From Gnetum montanum (taxonomy: Eukaryota > Streptophyta > Gnetopsida > Gnetales > Gnetaceae): a stretch of DNA of 64,000 nucleotides. Positions 10,755 through 22,384 of the stretch are shown piece after piece. Each line of letters begins with the position of its first letter. The stretch's first letter is position 1. The stretch spans positions 408,526 to 472,525 of the forward strand of contig MNCI01002869.1 of assembly GCA_015680685.1 (NCBI GenBank). Direction: 5' to 3'. The translations under genes and the position numbers were made by a program. The notes beneath the pieces are model-generated. The model saw nothing but the letters and a program-made list of their open reading frames with translations, was not told where the DNA came from and searched no databases.

Positions 10755-11003
10755 CTTTGATCATAATAGAACCAAGGATTGGCATGTGATCTATAACTTA
10801 TAACATTTAGGTACCTAATCTTATTGGTTATTTACACAAGGATAACCATGGCATATTACTAAAGTGTGTTGGAAAGGTTTAACTTTTACAAATTGATTAT
10901 TCTAATGCTATTTTATTCATTTAACCCTTGTGGGAGTTAGAAATATTTCAAAAGAATTTCATCAAAGCCTAAGGTTTTGTAGTCCCCATGATGTAGAGCT
11001 TAC
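10755..11003 (-). other. Predicted intron in ORF3 leader, element B
   Basis: On the - strand a donor-like GAG|GTAAGC starts at 11003 and the segment ends in CAAAG directly before the ORF3 ATG at 10754. The sequence next to the donor (GTAAGCTCTACATCATGGGG) aligns with C3 (GTAAGCTCTTCATCATGGGG at 52859). The donor and the terminal AG are both conserved. Confidence 0.45.
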
Positions 11004-11026
11004 CTCCAATAGCTTTAGGACTAAAN

Positions 11027-11416
11027 GAAACAAATGATGAAATATCAAAGCACACCCTGTAGACTCAACAATAGGCTAAAATTAGTAGTTATGGGACTAG
11101 AAAGATATGTTACCCATGCCTGAAGGTCCCCTCTAACTAAGGCCTCATCTAACTTCTTTCTTCTCTTTTCTTCTTTTTAAGGAATGGTGATTGCTCTATG
11201 GGAGTGCTCTTGTGTCTTGTGAGGATGGACTAGTCTTAGAGTATTAATGTGAATTCACTGAAAGTGGTTAGTTTTAATTTGGAGCAAGGATGGTTGTTAT
11301 CAAGTTAGATTAACCATAAACTCCACAAGGAATTTCATGTAACCACAATTTAAGACTTTGTTCCACCTGCTCTCTCATCCACTACTACTTCCCATAATTC
11401 AACTCACTATTGGTTT
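11027..11416. repeat. Left arm of exact 390-bp inverted duplication, bounded by Ns
   Basis: This segment lies exactly between single N bases at 11026 and 11417. By eye it is the reverse complement of 11585-11974 along its whole length. Its orientation is wrong for element B: the CAAAGCACACC...TAGTTATGGGAC block should read on the - strand, as it does in the right arm. A misplaced or mis-oriented contig is the likeliest explanation, so the true sequence here is unknown. Confidence 0.9.
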
Positions 11417-11584
11417 NTTCCCCATAGCAAGCTCATGTTCTTAATGCCCTTACATCCCTTCAAACTATGGAGTCTATGGATCCCATGGATAATTAATGGT
11501 TGTGGAAAGTTAATGACTAAATTCCATAAGAATCTACCTGAGAATTTCAACAAATCAAACTAAGACATTAAACAAAATCATGAA

Positions 11585-11974
11585 AAACCAATAGTGAGTT
11601 GAATTATGGGAAGTAGTAGTGGATGAGAGAGCAGGTGGAACAAAGTCTTAAATTGTGGTTACATGAAATTCCTTGTGGAGTTTATGGTTAATCTAACTTG
11701 ATAACAACCATCCTTGCTCCAAATTAAAACTAACCACTTTCAGTGAATTCACATTAATACTCTAAGACTAGTCCATCCTCACAAGACACAAGAGCACTCC
11801 CATAGAGCAATCACCATTCCTTAAAAAGAAGAAAAGAGAAGAAAGAAGTTAGATGAGGCCTTAGTTAGAGGGGACCTTCAGGCATGGGTAACATATCTTT
11901 CTAGTCCCATAACTACTAATTTTAGCCTATTGTTGAGTCTACAGGGTGTGCTTTGATATTTCATCATTTGTTTC
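11585..11974 (-). repeat. Right arm of the 390-bp inverted duplication (correct orientation)
   Basis: Reverse complement of 11027-11416. Read on the - strand it aligns with the conserved spacer block of A (about 1865-2260), C2 (about 40745) and C3 (about 51905-52260), including ATCAAAGCACACCC, TAGTTATGGGACTAG and TCCACAAGGAATTTCATG. It is therefore the authentic part of element B. The 168 bases between the arms look like ordinary spacer sequence. Confidence 0.85.
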
Positions 11975-12719
11975 TTTGAATTTATGTTTTTATGATCTTT
12001 TGGATGGGAACCACATCATGTAAATACTTTAACCTCCTATTATTGGTTGACAATGGAATGGTAAATAATTTATAAAAACACTCATGCACCCAAGAGGATA
12101 AGCAAGTACAGAAAGCATCAAGTCCCCTTGAAGTCACACTATTGTCTACCCATTTAATCTTTTCCAAGTTTGGAAACTACTACAATCACATGTTTGTTAA
12201 AATTTTCATTAAGGAAGAGACCTCATATTTCCAAAACAAGGAACACCATAAATTTTGTGGATGGGTGGATGATGTGGACTCACTACCTATTCCATAAAAA
12301 AGAAACCATGACTTAATTATTGATAGTAATATTCAAAGATAGAATCCAAACATTAGCAATCAAATAACATTATAGTGCATACCACCATCAACAAATAGCT
12401 ACAATTGCACTTAGTCCTGGAGGTAGCAAGAAAAAAATACATAAGAAAAACATAAAATAAAAGTGTAAGAAAAACACCACCTAAAATAAAGTGAAATATA
12501 AAAGAAATTGTAAAATATGTAAGAAGATAAAATGTACTAAAGATGCTATAAAACAAAAAATGGTGAACAATAAGAAAAAATGAAAAACTGAGGAGCCACT
12601 TTGTATGATGTAGCATTGATGACCATCTTCCCCATGACTAAGTTAAAATGAGAAGACTAGAAAAATTAAGCATGCATATCCATCTGAGGAGGTGTTTTGG
12701 CCACTAACTCTCTTAGGCT
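11975..12719 (-). other. Element B post-pol spacer, including A-rich tract
   Basis: No protein is seen. The + strand A-rich tract at about 12420-12600 is the inverted form of the T-rich tract that follows pol in A, C2 and C3. The rest aligns loosely with the spacer of the other copies. Confidence 0.65.
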
Positions 12720-15700
12720 CATGGAAAGGTTTAATTTATTGCATGATGACTAGCAGTTTCTTATTTGGGCTTTCAAGTTTGTATATCAACATGGTCCTAG
12801 AAGGAAAGGTTTCATAAATGAATCAATTCCCTTTCCACAATGTTTGGAACTTAGGTTTTTTGTGGCACATGTGTGGGATTCCAGTAATGGACCTTGTCTC
12901 TTGGTGAAAATTTTACCTTCATTATTTTAAGTTCATGGTGTTGTTTATTGAATTCCTTGTGCACTTCATTCAAGGATAGTGCCATCAATCAATTCTCATC
13001 TATCATGTTGAGATTTATCAGTATTTTTTTTTGTGCTAGGATCAAGTCAAGGTTAAGGTCATAAGCTATTGAAAGTGTACAAAGCATGGATTGGATAGGC
13101 AGAGCTGGCAGTTTATCATACACCAGCTCATAGGGAGAATAGCATATAGGGATTTTTCAAGTTAATAAATAGGCCCAAAGAGCATTATTAAGTTTAGTGC
13201 TCTAGTCTCTCTTATATTTGCTAACTATTCTAATTGAGATCGTAATGATCTCCCTATTCATAACCTTTACTTGACCATTGGCTTGGGGATGATAGGGTAT
13301 TATTAATTTATGTTCTACCCCTAATAATTGCATGATTTTTCAAGAGGTGGTGCCTATAAAATAAGTTCCATTATTAGAAATTAATGCATACGGCAACCAA
13401 AACCTTTTTACAACATTTGTTTACACAAACTGAGCAATTGTAGAAGATGTATAGTTGGTGATGGTGTTGCTTCTACCCTTTTTGTACAATAGTCAATGAC
13501 TATGATGTATGTCTTTCCCTTTGACATGGATGTGATGGAAGCCATGAAGTCAATGCCCCAAATGTTGAAGGGTTCTAATGGTTGGGTCCACTACTGAGGT
13601 CCCTCCATACTAGTGGTCATCCCATCATTACATTGGAAGTGTTTACAAGAGTGGAAAAATTAGTGAGTGTCCTTGAAAGGTATTGGCCAATAAGATCCTA
13701 CCATTAGGATCTTAATGGTTGTGCACCTCCCAGTATAGTGGCCCACACAAGGACCCTCATAAACATCCTAGAGGATGTGTAGTTGGTCAGCATCAAGAAC
13801 ATACTAACAAACCAAGCCATTGTTACACATCTTGTAAAGGTGTCCATTAATCTTCATAAAGTGTTTCACCTAGTGAAGAAACTCTTATTTCTTCCTATTA
13901 TCTAGCTCTTGTGACATCTCTTGGGTGAGAAGGTAGGTGAGAATTCCATTGTAATAGTTAGGTTCAGTGGCCACTTATTCATTTGTAACATTAGTAAAGA
14001 GGAGTTCATCAAGAAATTAATTAGCAAGTGGACACTTCTTCTCTTTGTTATCACATCTCAACTGAGACAAGTGGTTAGTGACCAAGTTCACAATTTTCTT
14101 TTGACCTACCATTGTTAGATCAAATTCCTATAAGATCACCAATCATCATATGATACGAGGGCTTACCATTGGTTTGTTCATAAGGAATCAAATTGCACTA
14201 TCATGAAAACCTTGTGTCTAAGAACATAGTACCTAAATTTCTCTAAGGAATACACCACTATCATCAATTCTTTCTTTTTTTTAATATAATTCAACTATGC
14301 ACCCACAATGCTTTAGCTTGCATAGTGAATATAGTATGGATGTTTTTGATCATCCAACTATGTGAGAATGGCTCCCAAAGCATCACTAGAAGCATCCATC
14401 ATGATATGAAATGGTCCAGATCAATCAAGTACTTGTATAATTAGAGTTTCTACGAACTTTTTCTTGAGTTAATAGAATGCATTCTTGCATTCATCAATCT
14501 AGACAAATGATGCATCCTTCTTTGTAATCTCTACCAATGGTTTGATGATCTTAGAGAAATTTTCTATAAAGCACCAATACTAGTTAGTGTGACAAAGGAA
14601 TGATCATACATATTTGATAGTTTCTAGTTGATGAGTAATTTCTTAGATGATCCTTATGTTCTTAGGGTTCACCTTAATCCCTGCATGTGATATTCTGTGC
14701 CCCAAGACAATGCTCTCCTAGACATCAAATGGCTCTTTTGCCAATTGAGTTGAAGGTTGGTCTCCATACACCTTTTTAGCACTTGCTCAAATGTAGCCCC
14801 ATAGGTGAAGAAGTGATCCATGAAGACTTCAATTCCTCTACAAATCTTCTATTGAAAGAAACTCAAGAAAAAGAATTGAAAGGTTGTATGAGCATTGCAC
14901 AAACCAAATGACATTTTTCTATATACAAAAGTCCCCCAAGGACTTTTGAATGATGTTTTGAACTAATCCTTAAGTGCAATCTAGATTTGGTTAGAACCAC
15001 TATAACCATCCAAAAAGTTGTAATAGCAATGCCTAGAGATGGTGTTCAACACCTAATCCACAAATGGCAAGGGAATATGATATTTGTATGTTGCCATGTT
15101 CAACAACCTAAAGTCAATAACAAACCTCCACTTGCCACCTTTCTTTGGTACTATTACAAGTGGACTAACCCACTTGCTATCAATAATGGGATAGATGAAC
15201 CCTTCCTTAAGGAGTTGTTCAATCTCCTCTTTGATGATCTACTTCAATTTCGGATTCAATCACTACTGTTGTGGCTTCTTTGGCTTCATTGAGGAATTTG
15301 TATAGATGCAATGCTGGCATATCCATGGATTAATTCCAATTAGTTCATGATATGACCAAGTGAAGGCTATTTGCCATTTGTTAGCCACCTTAAATAGCTT
15401 CTCTTTTTGTTCAAGAGTAATATTGACATTGACTATAACTAGTTTGCCACTTGTTAGAAAAGCATATTCCATTCTAGCCAACAAATGTTTTAATTCTAGG
15501 GACTCTTTCCCAAAGCTCTTAGGATTTCCAACTCTTCCCAATTGGTGTCATCAGGTTCATCATTGGAGAGTTAGCAAAGCATTTGCTCTAGTTTGTTGAT
15601 GTTATTAACATAGGCATTGGTCAGGCTCTCAATTGGTTCCATGCACATTGTTGAACTACTTCCAAGATTAGTTGTCAGCCACTAGGTGCCCTCCTACTTT

Positions 15701-16440
15701 GTGGCTACTACATATAGGCACCTTTGAATTTCTATCACATCTACATACTATCTTCATGTTGTGATAGATATACATTTTTATGAACCATAATTTCTACACA
15801 CATTTTCATCCTATGTTACTATACATGATGCATGAAACTTGCTTTCTCTCTATCTTTCCAAAATCATTTTCCCTAGAAATTTCTAAGGAAAGGTTTCTAA
15901 TGCCTAGCCATAGATCAATAGTGCTTAGCCAATCCCTTCCCATCATGGTTGGGATGTTTCCCTTATAGTTGTCAACTTGAATCACCAAGAAATGGGTAGG
16001 ATAAGACCACCCATAGATAGTGGTTACAATGTCCTCCACTAGCCCAAAAGGAATGGTGATTGACTAATCTACCAACTCAAGTTAAATGTTGCTCTTTTTG
16101 AGAGAAGGCAAGTTCTAGGTTTTGTACATCTCATGAGAAATCAACTTTACAATAGAAGATAAGTGCAGAAGAGCCTTCCATGGCTCATTCCCAGTGATTT
16201 GAAAATAGATTAGGGGACTCCCTAGACTAGTTCTTTTCCTAGGAAGGTGGTCATCCTTAATCCAATTGGAGACTGCATGGGTTAACATGATAGTGTGGAT
16301 CTTTGGAGGCACTTGGTTTGAAGAGGACTTGAAAGATTATCCAAAGGATGAGGGAGAAGTAGGTCTATCAACCATATGTGTTATAAGGGCTTTGTAAGAT
16401 TGTTGATTCAAAAGAAGGGTCTCTTTCTATGTTTATTTTT
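12720..16440 (-). pseudogene. Element B pol: protease, RT, RNase H, integrase (dead)
   Basis: On the - strand the protease region lies near 16310-15800 (FLVIQVDNYKGNIP, MGRDWLSTIDL). RT lies near 15500-14750, with IVPKKGGKWRFVIDFRLLN, FLDGYSGSNQI and SFGLCNAHTTFQ; the YxDD box is reduced to FMDH. RNase H remnants lie near 14450-14200 and integrase at about 13900-12720. The integrase has lost two catalytic residues: the second Asp is Asn at 13373-13375 and the Glu is Lys at 13265-13267, each a G-to-A change, while the 35-residue spacing is kept. Many TAG and TGA codons interrupt the frame. The enzymes would have copied the RNA genome and inserted it. Confidence 0.88.
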
Positions 16441-18843
16441 TGAACCACTCAACTAAGGAGCTCATTGTAAGTTAACAGCCCTAGTGGCATTACATTGTTG
16501 CAATTAGGCTAGAATTTTGCTTTGCATTAATGGAGTAGATGGTAATTGAGTTTAGGATAGAGGGACATGTGAAAAAGGATGAAGAGGATATTGAGGAAAA
16601 GGGGATTACCCTCTTGGAAAGTAGATTCTGTATTATTCAGGAGGGTAGTAATGATACTAGAATGAAGCATGATTGGAAGAGTCACATGGAGAAATGGGCT
16701 ATTGAACATAGTATCCATATTGATTAGGCTACCAGTAAGGATATTATTGCCTTGGTGATGGCATCCCCCATGACTATGGGTGTTGTAATTGATGGTACTA
16801 CTCATAAGGTTGTGGTGGAGCTCCACTTAAATAGTAGGCTTTTTGTTGGTGGAACTACCTAGAATTTTCTTGAGGATAAGACAACCTTCTGGGTGCTTAC
16901 CTTCTTGTGAATCTAGGATTTATAGAATATAACCTAGACTCCTACAAGTGTGATATAATGGAGCAACATCCCTTATGATGTTCATTATAATAGATATTAC
17001 ATCCACTATCATCATCTGATTCAAAGTCCACAACCTCCTCTACGGTAGCAGCCTTGCCCTTACCCCTTTGGTAGGCACATTCAACTTCCTTCCTTCTTCT
17101 GTGATCACAATCATCACTTTTCTTGTTGGATTCCTCTACTATTTTTAGAATAGTTTAAAACTTCTCATCCAAAAAATCCCACATTTTATCTACCCTAGCC
17201 AAAATTTTGAAAATAGACTTTTGAATTGATAAGGTCTTTCATTGCATCCCTTCATCAAACAATGACTCCTCCTCATTTTCACAGAACTAGACCTTCCTTT
17301 TGTGAATTAAAGGATCTTAGTTATATTCTTCTCCACTTTCCCTTTTTCTTAACTCTCCTTCTTCCTTGGTAGCCTACTCTATCAACCTTTAAATCTATTG
17401 AGCTCTAAGTTCTGAAAGTCTCCCTTGGGCATAGACCCCAAGAGTTATTCTTGTTTCTATTTGGAGCCCATCTATGATATGGCAAAGTTTCTCCCTTTGA
17501 GAATAACCATGGCTAGGACATATATGCAAGAGAGAATAGTACCTACCCATGTCTACGTCCAAGGGTTCATGTGTTCCTTGTTTCTAACCTTGGATCTACT
17601 CTCTCAGGTTAGACACTTGGAAGTATGTCTAATACTTATCAATTAACATCTCAAGCATCATACTCTAATGTATGATTGATTCTAATTCTAAGGATTAGTA
17701 CTAGCTTTAAGCATCTTTAATGAGCATACATGGGAAGAGTTTTAACTTTTTATGTTCATTTTCAACATTCTACAAGGCACAAGCATTATGAAAGGCTTGA
17801 AGATGATTATGTGAATCTAAGTTATATTCCCCTTCAAACTTAGGGATATTGTTCATATCCAACAATTTACTTTTACTATCTTTCACATGCCTCATTGGAA
17901 TTCTCATAGCCTTTGTAATGCTCAAAATATTCCTTTTTACAAGCAAAGGCTAATCATGATTATAGCCTTTGTGATGGCCATGATGGCCATGATGCCCTTT
18001 ACTATCCTTCCTTTTATGGTGGTGGGCCTCCCTTGATTACCCATGCCCCTAGTCTCTACTTGTCTAGTGGGCCCTACAATCATCTCTATTCTATCAGTCA
18101 CCTCCATCACAGTCATGTCCTATATAACTTTAGTTGGAACTTGAGAAGCAAGAAGAGGATGTCAGAGGTAAAGAAGAGGAAGGAGAGCCAATACCAGCAT
18201 GGTGCTTGCTACCCCCTCTTCTTTGGTCATGATCACAATCCTCATGTCTATCCATGTTTCTACCTTGACTCTCATCTATGGAGTCCCCATGGTCATGGGA
18301 CCTATTCTTGCCCAAACCAAGATTGTTTATAGTAGACTATAAGTTATGGTTCAAGTCACCTTCATCAATGCTAAGGGGAGGAGAGTCAATGAATTGAGAA
18401 ATCCTAGAAAAGGCATCCTCTCCTTCTTTTTGGCCTAGCAGGAACAAGGGGTTATTAAACTATTTTCCCTTCAATGCTATGTGATGTCTCTCCTATTATT
18501 GATATCTTTTACATTGTGCCTTAGTGGGATAGTAGTCTCAATAATCATGGTCTTGTACAACATATTTAGCATTAAGCCCTTAGATTCCCAGCCTCATAAG
18601 TGTTTGGAATAGCATCATAGGAACTGATCGATTGGGTGGCAACATGATGTTACCCTTCATGCCCCTCCACCACAACTACTCATCTTGATGCAAGATGAAG
18701 GTGAAATCTGGCACATACTCATTGAGATGAGTATATACCACACTGCATTTCTGGGGCATTGGCTGATTTCACCCCCTATGCCTTTGTTAATTGGATGTAT
18801 GCTTGAACAACGATGAAGAATCAACCTTGTGAGAAGAAGCCAT
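16441..18843 (-). pseudogene. Element B gag
   Basis: The reading frame begins at 18843 with MASSHKVDSSS. The start is supported by similar beginnings in C2 (MSSLHRAK), C3 (ATG changed to ATT, ISSSHR) and D (MSPSLYEV). Conserved blocks follow: THLNEYVPDFTFILHQDE, GNIMLPPNRSVPMM, a His/Asp/Arg-rich region, the capsid-like NIPKFEGEYN...AFHNACAL, then LGVYAQGRLSELR, and the Cys-His block near 16980 (GCNIYYNEHHKGC). Gag forms the virus-like particle in the cytoplasm. Several in-frame stops are present. The frame probably continued into pol as one polyprotein, because no conserved stop separates them. Confidence 0.82.
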
Positions 18844-18978
18844 TTTAGAACTTTGAAAAGAAAAAAAGTATGCTTGTTACTATTATTATTATTCTTAATG
18901 ATTGTGACTTTAAGTTTCATTACAACCTCTTTAAATAATTTCACTAAGTCCTAAATAGTGCATGTAGCTAACTAAAGT

Positions 18979-18995
18979 GCCTAGCAATGATGTCA
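18979..18995 (-). promoter_or_regulatory. Element B primer-binding site (decayed tRNA-Asp type)
   Basis: One base after the LTR end the - strand reads TGACATCATTGCTAGGC. It aligns with TGGCGCCGTTGCCGGGGA, the complement of plant tRNA-Asp 3' ends, with many substitutions. The sister sites in C3 and D are clearer. Confidence 0.6.
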
Positions 18996-18996
18996 A

Positions 18997-19811
18997 TGAT
19001 AAGCAGCGAGCAATCCATACACCCAACCATATGAATCACTAGTGTTCACTAAGTGATGTAGTCAAATTCCATAGACTTTAGTTCTCTAAGAACACTGGGT
19101 CTAGGAATTCAATATCAAGGACATGATCATTGTCTTTCCAATTTCACTTGTAACTTGTAAAATGCAAAGGTATGGTTAAGTGTCACTAAGGCACATGATT
19201 TTTATCATTTTATCTTTTATACCAAATTCACCTAAGTGACGAAAATAAAGTAAATTTGATATTTAATTAATCTAATTAGTATAATAACTAGCTTTTTGTA
19301 CACATCTTGAACATGTTGCCATGCTACTTGGCTACCAAGCATTAGGCATTACTAGGATTACCAAGCATAATGTATACTAGAAGTGGTTATACTTATGTTC
19401 ATTATTTAATTGATATTAATTACCAAGCATAACATACACTCAAAGTGGTCAAGTATATGAATAATAAATGCATAAGGAAAATATTAATCTATTCCAAGTG
19501 CTACAAGGTTTGATAAAAAAAGATCATTTTTATTACCATTCACACTAAGGTGCTCAGGTACATCAGTGCTCAAATAAAGATTTGTAAACTTCTTTGACTC
19601 CTACTGTAGGCACTCAGAAAATATTCTAAGTCTAGAAAAAACAAACTGTAAGAGCTTCACTACAACTAATGGAAGAAGTGTCATAAATATAGTAGGTAGG
19701 TGTGCATTTATAGGTGATCATAGGGTCCCACGTCGATGGGTACCTGTTAACATAGGAAACCCTATGTTGATAGCATCTTGTTGACATAGCCCAACGATGC
19801 ATGATTTAGCA
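18997..19811 (-). repeat. 5' LTR of element B (815 bp)
   Basis: On the - strand it starts TGCTAAATCATG at 19811 (TGATGAATCATG in the 3' LTR) and ends TATCA at 18997, next to the PBS. CTATAAATG at 19713-19705 is the TATA box. It aligns with LTRs A, C2, C3 and D. The 5' and 3' LTRs of B are clearly diverged, so the insertion is old. Confidence 0.87.
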
Positions 19812-20378
19812 AACATATACTCTACAACTTTTGGTCTTGCAAAATATGTATTTCCCAATCTAAAAACATCTCTTCTTTGCAACTATTCCACATTTGAGAA
19901 AGACATTTCTACTCTTCTAGGATGTCTTTCAAGGTAAATTCCAATGGACATATTTTTGTAATTTAAACATTAAGGGAAGATGAAAGTCATCAATAATTGT
20001 ATAAATAGAATTCAAGACCTAAGCTTGGAGAGAAGAAATCAAGGATAAGAGAGAGAGAAATTGTAAGAGAAAGAAGAGATCATCTTCAGAGATGAGAGTT
20101 TAGCTTATCTTGAGCACTCTTGTTGTGAGTCACCGTGAGCCATGGATGAGAGAATGAAAGGAAGCCATTGTTGCATGACTTTAGGCCTTATGTGAAAGGA
20201 AGTGATGTGGGGATATTGATTATTGTTTGTCCTTTGTAGCTTACTTCCATTATCTTTTGTACTCCATTGAATTTGTACAAGCAAAAATAAAGATGTGTTT
20301 TCATTTCTTGTTTTAAATGAGGTTTCTATCTTGAGGATTTGGACATCAATTGAGGTTGATGAGGTCATATCCTTAGCA
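19812..20378 (+). repeat. 5' LTR of element L, left end truncated
   Basis: Aligns with about 23250-23820. Shared blocks are CTACTCTACAACTTTTGGTCT, ATTCCAATGGACATATTTTTG, ATAAATAG (TATA-like, about 20000), CTTGAGCACTCTTGTTGTGAG and TTCCATTATCTTTTGTACTCC. Truncated at the border with LTR B. The exact 3' end near CCTTAGCA is estimated from the PBS. Confidence 0.82.
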
Positions 20379-20381
20379 AAC

Positions 20382-20399
20382 TGGTATATGAGCATTTGG
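20382..20399 (+). promoter_or_regulatory. Element L primer-binding site (initiator tRNA-Met type)
   Basis: TGGTATATGAGCATTTGG resembles the common plant retroelement site TGGTATCAGAGC, complementary to the 3' end of initiator tRNA-Met. It lies directly after the LTR. Confidence 0.7.
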
Positions 20400-20935
20400 T
20401 TTGAAGGAAATTTACTTAAGAAAAATAATTCTTTACATTAAAACACAAGGATTCACTCACCTCCAATGTCATTACGGTGTATAACTATAATTGATGTATT
20501 TTTCACACTTAATAAGGGTTTGATAAATGTTCTTTTGATCCTTTTGAATGATCAATTATATTAGGTATTGGAAACTCTTGTTGTTTGAAAGACTAATTAG
20601 CTTTGAGTAGCTAGGATTAGTAAGAATTGTAAGAATTACATTTTGGATTTTCATATTTCTTGTTGAATCTATTTAGATACTCCAAAATTATTTATGAGTA
20701 GTTTTGATCTCCTTTCATTTTCATATGGGTATTTAAAAATTGAGTCTATATTTGTGAAATTAATTGTGGGTGTTTGTGTGTAGTACTCATAACTAGAAAA
20801 GAAGTTATAAGTGTGTCTTTTGTGCTCATAGCTTAAAGAAGAGTTGTGGGTATTGTAAGTTTTTTGTTGCTTGAAATTATGTTATAATTCCAAGTATACT
20901 ACCTATGTATCTTAGTCTAAAAGAGCTTAGGAGAG
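20400..20935 (+). other. Element L untranslated leader
   Basis: AT-rich stretch with no coding signal between the PBS and the first ORF-like segment at 20936. Nothing else is recognised. Confidence 0.5.
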
Positions 20936-22250
20936 ATGGAGGAAATGAAGGCTAATTTGTTATTTATTTTGAAGAGAATTGAGAGGATATCTTCTAGCCA
21001 TTAAGGAAGCAAGGAAGATAAAGGGTCTAATGAAGTAGAGGTCCGTAAGAAACGAAGTTCTCAAGCATCTCTTATTGGACAAGGAAGTGCTTAATGATCA
21101 AGGGTTTTAAGGAAGAAAACCAAGAGCTTCATCAAAGGGATCAAGAGATCTTTCAAATCCAAGATGGTGTATATTGTTGATCAAGAAGAGTTCTTATCTC
21201 ATGAGTCATGGGAGTTAAAGGATCAAATCCAAGGAAGAGGAAAAGATCAAGGAACTTCTTTAAGAAGGATTAAAGGCATCACTAGAAGGTATGAGACTCA
21301 TTCTTTTTGCAATTGGTCTATACCTTGTGGCAAGGGAAATGAGATTCTAAGACAAGTTAAATTTATCTCATGGCTGATAGGTGAGTCTTCTAGCCAAGCT
21401 ATATGTAAGAATGATTTCTTTGATGCTATTTTGATGAATCTAATGTTGAAACCATGGGGGAGAGTTTACCTTCTAAGTTGGTACCTCCAAAATTGGATGA
21501 AAAGATTAATGATGATTCCTTTAAAGGGGATGAATCATTTGATTTGGGAACTCCTATTTAGGATCTTAAACCATCAAGTTTTGATGATGTTAGACAACCA
21601 AATGTTGAAGATTAAGATGAATCAAAGATGAATGGGAGAAGCCATGAAAATGTAAGTAAGTTGGAGCTTTTCCTTATGGATGGTAGTAATGTCTCTCTTT
21701 GTGAAGCTAGTATGAGGAACACTAGTTTTTTACTTTAGCTTGATAGTAGTTTGTTTAATTGTAATGATGTGAGTCATGATCATCAGGTTAATTGTGATGA
21801 AACTGAGGAACATGTTGTGTATGATGGAAGTAATTTAACTTTTAATGCCACTGTTAGTGAAAGTAAGCCTAATAATGATAATGTATTTGATTTTGTGTAT
21901 GATAATAATGCCTATTGGGCTAGTCATGGTGGGAAGGTCATTATTGATGTTTGTAAAGACATTGATTATGATATGATTTTCTAGAATTTGGAAATCTTTG
22001 CTAGTGAATGTAGCAATGAAAAATTTATAAAGTGTGTTGATGAACTTGATTGCCTTACCTGTGGTATGGATGAGCAGCATGAAGGCAATTTAAACAATTA
22101 TGACGCTAATGGTGAAGGAAGGTTAGGTGAGAGACTTCTAAGCACCAAGAAGAAGAAGATAAAGAAGAGGAAAAGAAATGCAAGAAGGGAAGCTAAGTTG
22201 AGAAGACCTAACCCTTTGTTACAGGCCAAGAGAGAAACATGTGGGATTTG
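20936..22250 (+). pseudogene. Element L broken internal ORFs, product unrecognised
   Basis: A first segment starts MEEMKANLLFILKRIERIS at 20936 and continues with stops into Ser/Lys/Gln-rich sequence. A second (about 21740-22250) is Asp/Asn-rich (VNCDETEEHVVYDGSN) and ends in a Lys/Arg-rich tail (KKKKIKKRKRNARREAKLRR). The tail resembles basic linkers seen near gag-pol junctions in plant gypsy elements, and the Asp/Asn-rich part recalls the post-protease linker of element R. No CCHC knuckle, protease, RT or integrase motif is visible. The product could be a remnant of gag or a linker; I do not assign a function. Confidence 0.5.
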
Positions 22251-22360
22251 ATGCTCTCAAGATGGAAGCATGGTGGAGCCTTTGAAGACAAAGACCAAGT
22301 CCATTCTTCTCTATTATAACTTTTTCATTGTGATGTGAGCACAAAATATGCTAAGCTAGG

Positions 22361-22384
22361 TGTGTGTGTGTGTGTGTGTGTGTG
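22361..22384. repeat. (TG)n microsatellite
   Basis: An uninterrupted TG run of about 12 units at the left edge of the 143-bp tandem array. Shorter TGTGTG runs inside each unit suggest that the array and the microsatellite expanded together. Confidence 0.95.

Larger units (their letters stand above)
7131..19811 (-). mobile_element. Element B: nearly full-length Athila-like retrotransposon
   Basis: Read on the - strand, the order is 5' LTR (19811-18997), PBS, gag, protease, RT, RNase H, integrase, spacer, ORF3 and a truncated 3' LTR (7630-7131). At 12.7 kb it is the most complete family copy here. All coding parts contain stops and frameshifts. The 3' LTR stops at an ACTAGT junction with element A. 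The spacer contains an N-bounded inverted duplication that is probably an assembly fault. On its other flank the 5' LTR cuts into the 5' LTR of element L, which suggests that B inserted into L. Confidence 0.88.

Noticed and set aside
11027-11974. A real hairpin or MITE-like transposon formed by the 390-bp inverted repeat.
   Set aside because: The left arm is bounded exactly by Ns, is in the wrong orientation for the element, and is a perfect copy in an old element. Assembly error is far more likely.
18033-18332. A + strand ORF with His/Pro/Tyr-rich content in element B.
   Set aside because: It is the antisense of the Arg/Asp/His-rich part of gag on the - strand.
21164-21631. A 155-codon + strand ORF in element L as a functional gene.
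   Set aside because: No recognisable motif, no second copy to compare, and flanking frames of the same interior are broken. Kept only as part of the unrecognised internal remnant.
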